In this document: one piece after another, positions 1 through 6,110 of the stretch
Position numbering within the stretch: position 1 is the first letter of the stretch
Layout: each line of letters begins with the position of its first letter
Assembly (NCBI GenBank): GCA_046048295.1
Contig: JBJOGJ010000088.1
Location: 1 to 14,206, forward strand
Reading direction: 5' to 3'
DNA: 14,206 nt
Source of the DNA: CBDCWA01 sp046048295
Lineage (GTDB): Bacteria; Pseudomonadota; Alphaproteobacteria; Rhizobiales; Hyphomicrobiaceae
Translations under genes and position numbers: made by a program
Notes under the pieces: model-generated
What the model was told of the DNA's origin: nothing
Databases searched by the model: none
What the model saw: the letters and a program-made list of their open reading frames with translations, nothing else

Positions 1-470
1 CGAGTCACTGTGTTGGCTGGCACAGCCCCGATGAAAGGTAAAATGTCTGTCTTCAGAATGTCGTCGTAGTCCTGCTTCGTCGCGGGTCGGAGCGGATCAC
101 CCTTGGCGAACCGGTGATCGACAAGATCAGCGAATGTTAGGCCTCTCCGCGTCTCGGTTTTCTGCCCCGCAGGGTCAGTGCCCTGCTGGACGAGTGAGCG
201 TGTTTCTTCGGCTGCGCGGATCGCCTGAGCCAACGACAGCTCGTCGTGGCGTCCGAGTTTAAGCTTTCGCCGCAACCTGCTTTTCCCACGAACGATGTCG
301 TAGTGCGCGTACCAAGTAGCCGTTCCGCTCGGAAGTACGTGCAGAACGAGTCCGCGCACACCTTTTATCCGGTATTCGGACACCGCGTCATTGTGCGATC
401 TCGAGATGGCGGCGCGGATGGCCTTCGCATTGGTCGGTAGAAGAAAATCGTTGCTCGTCGTCCTGGGCAT
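1..470 (-). CDS. Tyrosine recombinase/integrase, N-terminal part (runs off the left edge)
   Basis: The reverse strand from an ATG at 470 stays open to the window edge and gives 156 residues. An in-frame TGA lies two codons upstream of this ATG, so it is the first possible start. Residues about 10-95 resemble the arm-type DNA-binding domain (DUF4102-like) of P4/island integrases: GVRGLVLHVLPSGTATWYA, then LRRKLKLGRHDELSLAQA and a QQGTDP turn. From about residue 110 (LTFADLVDHRFAKGD) a SAM-like core-binding domain begins. The catalytic R-H-R-H-Y residues would lie outside the window, so activity cannot be judged. No strong Shine-Dalgarno sequence is visible. The gene starts about 160 bp from a tRNA-Leu-like 3' fragment and points away from it, the usual layout of an integrase beside its attachment site. 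Its role would be site-specific integration and excision of a mobile element extending leftward. The family call is firm; the element type is unknown. Confidence 0.85.
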   Translation of the reverse strand, partial: MPRTTSNDFLLPTNAKAIRAAISRSHNDAVSEYRIKGVRGLVLHVLPSGTATWYAHYDIVRGKSRLRRKLKLGRHDELSLAQAIRAAEETRSLVQQGTDPAGQKTETRRGLTFADLVDHRFAKGDPLRPATKQDYDDILKTDILPFIGAVPANTVT

Positions 471-631
471 GGATCATCAACTGTTGCGGTAAATTTGGTC
501 TATATATGGTCCAAAAGGTCGGGCCTTCAAGGCGCAGCCTAGGACCAACTGAGACAAGAATAGCCTATAAAATTTATTTATTACAGCAACTTATTGGTTC
601 CATGCGATCTCAGTCGGTCCCATATAGTATC
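471..631. other. AT-rich spacer between integrase and tRNA fragment, probable attachment-site arm
   Basis: No gene is visible here. The stretch is distinctly more AT-rich than the rest of the window, for example around 560-590 (AAAATTTATTTATTA). It carries the palindrome at 494-515 and the inverted partner near 617-628. Such composition is typical of the arm region of an integrase attachment site. I infer that it belongs to the mobile element rather than to the chromosome. Confidence 0.4.
494..515. promoter_or_regulatory. Imperfect palindrome upstream of the integrase gene
   Basis: TTTGG at 494-498 pairs with CCAAA at 511-515 around an AT-rich centre containing TATATA. The centre is itself partly symmetric. 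The site lies 24-45 bp upstream of the integrase start codon, where a promoter or repressor/integrase site would be expected. A related sequence (GGTCCCATATAG, about 617-628) lies on the opposite flank near the tRNA fragment in inverted orientation. A role as operator or arm-type site is inference only. Confidence 0.25.
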
Positions 632-699
632 GCGGACCACCGGGCTTAAAATCCTGAGATGGAAACATCGTGCGGGTTCGACTCCCGCCGTCCGCACCA
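632..699 (+). pseudogene. tRNA-Leu(UAA)-like remnant without D-arm; probable attR of the integrated element
   Basis: Visible parts, in order: GCGGAC (632-637), matching a 5' acceptor strand; an anticodon stem-loop with loop CTTAAAA (645-651) and anticodon TAA (647-649); a variable arm GATG-GAAA-CATC (658-669); a T-arm with GCGGG and CCCGC around TTCGACT (672-688); the 3' acceptor strand CGTCCGC (689-695); A; and encoded CCA (697-699). The long variable arm and the anticodon identify leucine. Only two bases separate GCGGAC from the anticodon stem, so the D-arm is absent. The anticodon stem also has one mismatch (C641 against T655). It cannot be a normal functional tRNA. With the integrase next to it, the simplest reading is the duplicated tRNA 3' end left at the far side of an island. 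GCGGAC could be chance or could show an internal deletion of a former tRNA gene. Confidence 0.75.
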
Positions 700-736
700 T
701 TTATTTCAATAGTCTTCCAATCCTGCCCCGAGATAG

Positions 737-943
737 CACTCGGGTGGCTTCGACGAGGCGATCCAGGAGCTTGAAGCTACCATCGAGCAGATGCAAACCA
801 AGAACGCCGGTGACGAGCGCCGGGTCGCGGTCGACACTGCCAAGCGCGCTTTGGAGAAAACGCGTCAAGCAATTGCCGCTTTGCCCGATCAAGCAGTGCT
901 TCCCGGAAAAGTTAGCCCCGAGACAAGTCTGCGTGTCCTCTGA
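737..943 (+). pseudogene. Headless C-terminal coding remnant, coiled-coil-like
   Basis: The frame that opens after the stop TAG at 734-736 and ends with TGA at 941-943 encodes 68 residues and has no ATG, GTG or TTG near its 5' end. It includes DEAIQELEATIEQMQ and then TAKRALEKTRQAIAALPDQ. The alternating charged and hydrophobic residues suggest two helices, possibly a coiled coil. Codon use looks like that of a real GC-rich gene. No ribosome binding site is apparent. I do not recognise the family. It is probably the tail of a gene cut off when the tRNA-proximal DNA was rearranged. It could also be the end of a gene whose head was displaced by the element to the left. Confidence 0.45.
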
Positions 944-1049
944 TCTCGGCAGTTCGAGCGCAGAGCCAGGTGGTGTGGGAGCGTTGCAGGCTGGCTCGTT
1001 CGCCATCGCGTCTCCACACGGCTAATGCCAACAGTCACGCTGCGCGGTC

Positions 1050-1742
1050 TCATCCTTCTACCCGCCGACCATGGCGAAGGGCGGCGGCAAGCAATAAATA
1101 GAGCAGGACAGCGTTCAATACGTGCCAGGCGAAGTGAGTGCCGAGGGGCGACGCGCGCCATGAGGAGTCCCAGCCACACGAGGCCATATCGATCGTTCGC
1201 AGCGTCAGCGAGCCCCCGAACACGAGCGCGGCCGCAAGTACATTTACACCGGCCGGATGGCGGCGGACCAGCAGGAGCACGCCCACCACTAGGAGAACCA
1301 CGAGCGCGGGCAGATAGCTTGCTGACCCCGCGAAGAAACCGGCGCCGGCACTGGCGGAGAGCAGGCCCGCCGCCGGAAGGGAGATGAAAAACAGCAGCGT
1401 CGCAAGACCGGACCAAAAAACAGCGAGGCCCAGGAAACGCACGAGCGCATAAGCGAGATAGGCCAGCATGAATACGGTGATCGGCGCCACGTCGGCGAGG
1501 GCGGCCCAGCGCGTCGCAAAAGTGTGAAACAGGAAGCTGCCGATACCGATCGTGAATACGATGGCGATCAGGGCGAGTTCAACAAGCCGGGAAGTGCGAT
1601 CAGGCAACCGCAACCACAGACGAAGCGCGGCGAAGGCTGCCACGACGAAAGCGATGTTGGTCACGGCATTCACAGGCTCGGCCCAGAATCCGGAATCATT
1701 GCCGCGCTCGCAATAGGCAAAGATTTTGGTCTGCCAGCTCAT
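1050..1742 (-). CDS. Ceramidase-family (alkaline ceramidase-like) integral membrane hydrolase
   Basis: The 230-residue product has about seven membrane segments and matches the ceramidase/ACER family, which hydrolyses the amide bond of ceramide-like lipids in the membrane. The N-terminal signature YCERGNDSGFWAEPVNAVTN spans residues 10-29. S69, H73 and D84 (GSFLFHTF then ALAD) and H203/H207 (THFAWH) keep the spacing I recall for the zinc site of human ACER3 (S77, H81, D92, H217, H221). The start is the ATG at 1742, with GGGGAG about 8 bp before it. It overlaps the stop of the upstream membrane gene by 4 bp (ATGA), so translation is probably coupled. A longer open frame upstream is only the shadow of that gene. 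It is the last gene of a likely aspS operon. Fold and metal site are secure; the true substrate (ceramide or another N-acyl lipid) is not known. Confidence 0.85.
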   Translation of the reverse strand: MSWQTKIFAYCERGNDSGFWAEPVNAVTNIAFVVAAFAALRLWLRLPDRTSRLVELALIAIVFTIGIGSFLFHTFATRWAALADVAPITVFMLAYLAYALVRFLGLAVFWSGLATLLFFISLPAAGLLSASAGAGFFAGSASYLPALVVLLVVGVLLLVRRHPAGVNVLAAALVFGGSLTLRTIDMASCGWDSSWRASPLGTHFAWHVLNAVLLYLLLAAALRHGRRVEG

Positions 1743-2242
1743 TGCCCGCTCCCCTTTCCGCCGTCCTGTCGGCTGGTGGTAGAGCGGCTGCGGTATCGTG
1801 CCTCGACCCAAAGTGCCAGCCGCAAAAGAAGGCCGTACGATACCCAAACCAGGAGGCCGTTGAGGCCAAGACCGATCAGGAAAAACCACAACAGTGCCCT
1901 GACCTCATGACTGGCGAGTTCCAAATGCCGCCCCCAATAAGTGAGGGGAAAGCCCATGAGCGAGGCTATCGCAACGAAGGCAATGAGCGAGAACACATAA
2001 ACGAATGCGAGCGAGCCGAACGTCAGCTTCCAGCGCTCGGCGCCCACCGGGATCCGGCCATGCTTGTGAGCGAATGCGCGGCCGGCCCATACGCATGCCG
2101 CGACCATGGCAAAAACGTCGAGCCCGATGCGGCGGCCGATGAGCCAGGAGACGGCGGCCTCGAGCAGTACGAGGGAGAGGAAAACGCCGGTGAAGACGGA
2201 GAAAGCTGGCAGAACCGGATGATGCGTATCGTCCGCCGGCAT
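1739..2242 (-). CDS. Small integral membrane protein, ABZJ_00895-like family
   Basis: The product has 167 residues with four predicted membrane segments: roughly AFSVFTGVFLSLVLLEAAV, GLDVFAMVAACVWAGRAF, FGSLAFVYVFSLIAFVAI and LLWFFLIGLGLNGLLVWVSY. Between segments two and three is AHKHGRIPVGAERWKLTF. This G-R-x-P-x(3)-E-x-W pattern is what I recall from the ABZJ_00895 family of unknown function. The start is the ATG at 2242, preceded by GGGGAGG at a good distance, 17 bp after the aspS stop. The much longer frame reading back into aspS is a shadow. The stop overlaps the ceramidase start (ATGA). The C-terminal tail after the last helix is rich in Arg and Ser. No function can be assigned from sequence. 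The coupling suggests it is made together with the ceramidase-like protein. Confidence 0.75.
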   Translation of the reverse strand: MPADDTHHPVLPAFSVFTGVFLSLVLLEAAVSWLIGRRIGLDVFAMVAACVWAGRAFAHKHGRIPVGAERWKLTFGSLAFVYVFSLIAFVAIASLMGFPLTYWGRHLELASHEVRALLWFFLIGLGLNGLLVWVSYGLLLRLALWVEARYRSRSTTSRQDGGKGSGQ

Positions 2243-2259
2243 CGCCTGCGCCTCCCCGC

Positions 2260-4092
2260 TCAGCCCTTCTTTTCCTGCGGGGAGAGGCGAATGTGCAGCT
2301 CTCGGAGCTGGGAGGGCGCGACGTCGCTCGGCGCGCCCATGAGAAGGTCCTCCGCCTGCTGGTTCATTGGGAACAGCGCCACCTCGCGGACGGTCTTGGC
2401 GCCGATGAGGATCATCACGATACGGTCGATACCGGCTGCCATGCCGCCGTGCGGCGGTGCCCCGTATTGGAACGCCTTGTAGAGCGCACCGAAACGGGCC
2501 TCCACCACGTCCGCGCCGATGCCAGCGATCCCGAACGCCTTCACCATCGTCTCGGGCAAATGGTTTCGGATCGAGCCGGATGCAATCTCGTAGCCATTGC
2601 AGACGAGATCGTACTGCTGCGCCTTCAGCGCCAGAAGTGCCTCTGTGCCATCCTTCTCCGCGGCCTCCAGTGCAGCAAGTCCGCCCTGGGGCATCGAGAA
2701 CGGATTGTGCGAAAAGTCGATCTTCTTCTCGTCCTCGCTCCACTCGTACATTGGGAAGTCAACGATCCAGGCCAGCGCATAGCGGCTCTCGTCGACGAGT
2801 TTCAGCTCGGCGCCGACCCGATCCCGGGCAAGCCCCGCAAACCGGGTGAAATTCGCCGGATTGCCCGCCACGAAGAAGGCAGCGTCACCGGTCTCTAGGC
2901 CAAGCTGCTTCTGGATCGCCGCCGCACGTTCAGGTCCGATGTTCTTCGCAATCGGGCCAGCGCCGGCGGCACCTTCTTCCTCGCGCCAGAAGATATAGCC
3001 AAGTCCCGGCTGCCCCTCGCTCTGGGCCCAGGAGTTCATCCGGTCGCAGAATGCGCGGGAACCGCCGGTGGGCCCGGGAACCGCCCAGACTCGAACCTTC
3101 GCATCCTTCTCGATCATATTGGCGAAGACCTTGAAACCCGAGCCACGGAAGTGCTCCGTCACGTCCTGCATCTCGATCGGGTTGCGCAAGTCTGGCTTGT
3201 CCGAACCGTACTTGGCAATGGCCTCGTCATATGAAATGCGGGGGAACGCCTCGGTCACTGCCTTGCCATCGGCGAACTCCTCGAACACGGCGCGGATGAC
3301 GGGCTCCATGGTCTGGAATACGTCCTCTTGCTCGACGAAGCTCATCTCGACGTCGAGCTGATAGAACTCACCGGGCAGCCGGTCGGCGCGCGGATCCTCA
3401 TCGCGGAAACAGGGCGCGATCTGGAAATAGCGGTCGAAGCCCGACATCATCAGGAGCTGCTTGTACTGCTGCGGCGCCTGCGGCAGGGCATAGAACTTGC
3501 CGGCATGTATCCGCGAGGGCACCAGGAAGTCGCGCGCGCCCTCGGGGCTGGAAGCGGTGAGGATCGGTGTTGCGAACTCGTTGAAGCCCGCCTCGTGCAT
3601 ACGCGTGCGGATCGAGCGCACGACGGCCAGACGCTTCATGATGTTGGCATGCAAAGTCTCGCGACGCAGGTCCAGGAAACGGTAGGTGAGGCGCAGATCT
3701 TCCGGGTAATCCGGCTCTCCGAAGACCGGAACGGGCAGCTCCTTCGCTTCGGACTGCACCTCGATCGCCGTCGCGAAAACCTCGATCTCACCGGTCGGCA
3801 ACTCGCCGTTCGTCGTCCCCTCCGGGCGCTGGCGTACATTTCCGTCGACCGTGATGACCCATTCGGAGCGCACGCGCTCGGCAGTCTTGAACGCTGCGCT
3901 GTCCGGGTCGGCCACCACCTGAGTGATCCCATAGTGGTCGCGCAGGTCGATGAACAGCAAACCGCCGTGGTCGCGTACGCGATGCACCCAACCGGACAGT
4001 TTGGCCGTCGCGCCAATATTCCCCGACCGCAATTCGCCACAAGTGTGAGTGCGGTAGCGGAGCTGGAGCCTTGCTGGCGTCGCCTCGGCCAT
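2260..4092 (-). CDS. aspS: Aspartyl-tRNA synthetase, predicted non-discriminating (Asp/Asn)
   Basis: The 610-residue class IIb synthetase has an N-terminal OB-fold anticodon-binding domain (about 1-120), a class II core with motif 2 around FRDEDPRADRLPGEF (229-243) and motif 3 GGMAAGIDRIVMIL (549-562). The bacterial GAD insertion lies between about 290 and 420. It charges tRNA-Asp with aspartate in the cytoplasm. H42 (VRDHGG) and G92 (RPEGTT) align with H31 and G82 of Pseudomonas aeruginosa AspRS. Those residues mark the form that also makes Asp-tRNA-Asn, later amidated by GatCAB. The start is the ATG at 4092, with GAGGA about 8 bp upstream. A 21-codon upstream extension in frame is not conserved-looking and is rejected. 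The stop lies 17 bp before the next gene. Confidence 0.97.
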   Translation of the reverse strand: MAEATPARLQLRYRTHTCGELRSGNIGATAKLSGWVHRVRDHGGLLFIDLRDHYGITQVVADPDSAAFKTAERVRSEWVITVDGNVRQRPEGTTNGELPTGEIEVFATAIEVQSEAKELPVPVFGEPDYPEDLRLTYRFLDLRRETLHANIMKRLAVVRSIRTRMHEAGFNEFATPILTASSPEGARDFLVPSRIHAGKFYALPQAPQQYKQLLMMSGFDRYFQIAPCFRDEDPRADRLPGEFYQLDVEMSFVEQEDVFQTMEPVIRAVFEEFADGKAVTEAFPRISYDEAIAKYGSDKPDLRNPIEMQDVTEHFRGSGFKVFANMIEKDAKVRVWAVPGPTGGSRAFCDRMNSWAQSEGQPGLGYIFWREEEGAAGAGPIAKNIGPERAAAIQKQLGLETGDAAFFVAGNPANFTRFAGLARDRVGAELKLVDESRYALAWIVDFPMYEWSEDEKKIDFSHNPFSMPQGGLAALEAAEKDGTEALLALKAQQYDLVCNGYEIASGSIRNHLPETMVKAFGIAGIGADVVEARFGALYKAFQYGAPPHGGMAAGIDRIVMILIGAKTVREVALFPMNQQAEDLLMGAPSDVAPSQLRELHIRLSPQEKKG

Positions 4093-4145
4093 TGGTCGAT
4101 GTCCTCGGATTGATAATAAGTCCGGTTCGTTAGATTTCGAGCGGG

Positions 4146-4174
4146 AAAAGCGCATGCGTCGCTGGCGATGTCAA
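4146..4174 (-). promoter_or_regulatory. Candidate promoter for the aspS operon
   Basis: On the minus strand a perfect TTGACA -35 (4174-4169) is followed after 17 bp by GCTTTT (4151-4146), a poor -10. This would put the transcript start about 45-50 bases before the aspS ATG at 4092. The -35 match is good; the -10 is weak, as in many GC-rich alphaproteobacteria. Confidence 0.35.
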
Positions 4175-4254
4175 GGGACGGCAATACGCCGCTGCGGCCC
4201 TCGGACTACCGGCCTTCAGGACACGAGCAATGCGGAAGTCCTAGCTGGCGGAGT

Positions 4255-5106
4255 TCAGGCGCTGACCAGCGCCTGTCCCTCGACGATCAGGCGACGCATC
4301 AGTCGCGGTTCCTCGCGCGGGAAGTCCTTGCGGCAGTGGATTGAGGCCCAGTTGTCCCAGACAACGAGGTCGCCGTACTGCCATTCGTGCTCATAGACGA
4401 TGGCGGGATCCTCGGAAATATCCGCCAGTTTGGCGAGGATACTCTCGCTCTCATCGTGCTCGAGGCCCATGATGCGCATGGACATGAGGCGGGAGATATA
4501 GAGGGCTTTCCTGCCGGACTTGGGGTGTCTGATGACGATCGGCTGCTCGTGGTTCAGCACCTTAGTGAGATCGACCTTGTCCATGTCTAGCCGCTCTCGG
4601 CGCTTGTAGTCGTGCACCTGCAGCACATTGCGGCCCTCGATCCGGGAGCGAATGTCTTCGGGCAGGTTCTCATAGGCCTTGTACATGTTGGAGAAGCAGG
4701 TATTGCCGCCGCTAGAGGGCAACTTCACCGCATAGAGCAATGTCGCTCGGCGCGGCTCCGGATAGTAGCTCGTGTCGTGGTGGAACCACATCTCGCCATC
4801 ACCGAATGCACCGATAGGCTTGCCATTCTCGACGATGTTGGTGACCAGCATGAAGGGCGAATCGTAGTCGCCGCCGGGGCCGACGCCGTTTGGCGGCCTG
4901 CGGCGCAGCGAAACCTTGCCGAAGATCTCGGCGACCCGGATCTGGTCGTCCTCCGAAAGGTCCTGGCCCCGGAAAAGCAGCACGACATGGTCGTTAAGCG
5001 CCTGATCGACGGCTCGGCAATCGTCCACGCTCAGTGGCTTGGTTAGGTCGAGGCCACGGATCTCAGCGCCCAGCGCCCGCGAGATTGGAACGATTTCAAT
5101 GGCCAT
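4255..5106 (-). CDS. TauD/TfdA-family Fe(II)/2-oxoglutarate-dependent dioxygenase
   Basis: The 283-residue product matches the usual length of TauD/TfdA enzymes, which use Fe(II), O2 and 2-oxoglutarate to hydroxylate and often cleave small organic substrates. The iron ligands are visible: H109 and D111 (WFHHDTSY) and distal H257 (NWASIHCRKDFP). An Arg in RLMRRLIVEG (268-277) is at the right spacing to bind 2-oxoglutarate. The N-terminal GAEIRGLDLTKPL and the HVVLLFRGQDLSEDDQ stretch are also typical. The start is the ATG at 5106, with GGAGGA about 9 bp upstream. It is transcribed away from a cysteine hydrolase gene across a shared 173-bp region. No signal peptide is seen, so it should be cytoplasmic. 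The substrate cannot be read from sequence. Taurine, 2,4-D-like ethers and alkyl sulfates are all used within the family. Confidence 0.93.
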   Translation of the reverse strand: MAIEIVPISRALGAEIRGLDLTKPLSVDDCRAVDQALNDHVVLLFRGQDLSEDDQIRVAEIFGKVSLRRRPPNGVGPGGDYDSPFMLVTNIVENGKPIGAFGDGEMWFHHDTSYYPEPRRATLLYAVKLPSSGGNTCFSNMYKAYENLPEDIRSRIEGRNVLQVHDYKRRERLDMDKVDLTKVLNHEQPIVIRHPKSGRKALYISRLMSMRIMGLEHDESESILAKLADISEDPAIVYEHEWQYGDLVVWDNWASIHCRKDFPREEPRLMRRLIVEGQALVSA

Positions 5107-5156
5107 GTCTCTGATTCCTCCGGATTCCCTGGCCGCGCAGGCTTTTCTCGAGCCAA

Positions 5157-5185
5157 CGCTAGGCCCGCAGAGGCCGCCTTGTCAA
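5157..5185 (-). promoter_or_regulatory. Candidate promoter for the dioxygenase gene in the divergent intergenic region
   Basis: On the minus strand TTGACA (5185-5180) is followed after 17 bp by CTAGCG (5162-5157), about 50 bp before the ATG at 5106. On the opposite strand a TTGACG at 5207-5212 could be the -35 for the divergent hydrolase gene, but its -10 (CAGCAC, 5230-5235) is very poor. The 173-bp gap is the only place for both promoters. I see no clear operator and no regulator gene beside it. Confidence 0.35.
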
Positions 5186-5279
5186 CGCGGGCGGGGGCCG
5201 CGATTCTTGACGCGTCTCGCCTTGCAGACCAGCACGGTTTGCTGCAGTTTGTGCCCCAACGAAAGAACGGAGGACGAAG

Positions 5280-5996
5280 ATGGCGTCGAAAGACAAGTTC
5301 GAGGACCACTGCTGGAAAGACGTAATTCCTGAGAAGGATATCAAACTCTACGCGCACTACGCGCGCGATACCCGTGTCGGCGACAAGCCAGCCCTCCTCG
5401 CTATCGACCTGTACGATGCCGTGTACCGTGGGGGCCCCAAGGAACCGGTCGAACTCAATGACGAGTTCCCGAACTCCTGTGGAATTTTTGCGCACCGGGC
5501 AATCGAGCCCACCAAACGGCTTTTTGCTGCGGCACGGGCTGCCAAACTGCCGATCTTCTACTGCACGCAGGACACGCGGCCCAACAACCGGCCGCAAGGC
5601 GCCTACTCGACGCACCGCAAGAACGTTAGTTTCGCCACCGACGCACTCGCCATCTACCACGAGTTCACGCCGCAGGAGACCGACATCCTGATCTACAAGC
5701 AGCGGGCCAGCGTTTTCCAGGGCACGCCGCTGCTTTCGCACCTGAACCTGCTCGGTGTGCAGAGCCTCATAGTATGCGGAGAAAGCACCTCGGGCTGCGT
5801 GCGTGCCAGCGTCGTCGATGCCTACTCGAACGGCTTCCATGTGGCGCTGGTGGAGGAGTGCACCTACGACCGTTCCGAGCTCTGCCACAAGGTCAACCTG
5901 TTCGACCTGCACCACAAATACGTCGACGTCATGCACGCCGACGAGGTGATAGACCACCTCGACGGCATGAAGTCGAACCAGGCCAGCGCGTCCTGA
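5280..5996 (+). CDS. Isochorismatase-family cysteine hydrolase (N-carbamoylsarcosine-amidase-like)
   Basis: The 238-residue product carries the Asp-Lys-Cys catalytic triad of the isochorismatase-like superfamily: D43 (LLAIDLYDAV), K140 (IYKQRASVFQGT) and C173 (GESTSGCVRASV). The family hydrolyses amides, carbamoyl groups or enol ethers; the GESTSGCVR form and the overall length fit amidase-type members better than true isochorismatases. The start is the ATG at 5280, with a strong GGAGG 6 bp upstream. It is divergent from a TauD-type dioxygenase gene, so the two may act on one compound: oxygenation by one and hydrolysis of an amide by the other. That link is inference. A GC-rich hairpin follows 9 bp after its stop codon, which suggests a single-gene transcript. 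The exact substrate is unknown. Confidence 0.92.
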   Translation: MASKDKFEDHCWKDVIPEKDIKLYAHYARDTRVGDKPALLAIDLYDAVYRGGPKEPVELNDEFPNSCGIFAHRAIEPTKRLFAAARAAKLPIFYCTQDTRPNNRPQGAYSTHRKNVSFATDALAIYHEFTPQETDILIYKQRASVFQGTPLLSHLNLLGVQSLIVCGESTSGCVRASVVDAYSNGFHVALVEECTYDRSELCHKVNLFDLHHKYVDVMHADEVIDHLDGMKSNQASAS

Positions 5997-6005
5997 TCCA
6001 TTTTC

Positions 6006-6032
6006 GCCCATTGCCTGCCCAGGGCAGTGGGC
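6006..6032 (+). terminator. GC-rich hairpin after the cysteine hydrolase gene
   Basis: GCCCATTGCC (6006-6015) pairs with GGCAGTGGGC (6023-6032) through ten pairs, one of them a T-G wobble, around a 7-base loop. It lies just after the stop codon at 5994-5996. The bases that follow are not a T-run, so intrinsic termination may be weak. Confidence 0.4.
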
Positions 6033-6110
6033 ACCTCTCCATCCGGTCGAATAGGTCGCCGCCGCGCAATCGAATAAGACTCGACTGGATCTTTGGGCTA
6101 TAGGCCAGCC

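Noticed and set aside
594..1025. Long plus-strand frame across the tRNA fragment
   Set aside because: It reads through the tRNA-like sequence and is out of frame with the more gene-like remnant at 737-943; the composition is Arg/Ser-rich, as in shadow frames.
1289..1519. Alternative minus-strand frame within the ceramidase-like gene
   Set aside because: It is a shadow of the real gene; it has no domain features, and its frame disagrees with the conserved metal-site residues.
4093..4155. Upstream extension of aspS by 21 residues
   Set aside because: The extension is unlike AspRS N-termini, while the ATG at 4092 has a good ribosome binding site. A candidate promoter -35 also lies just upstream of it.
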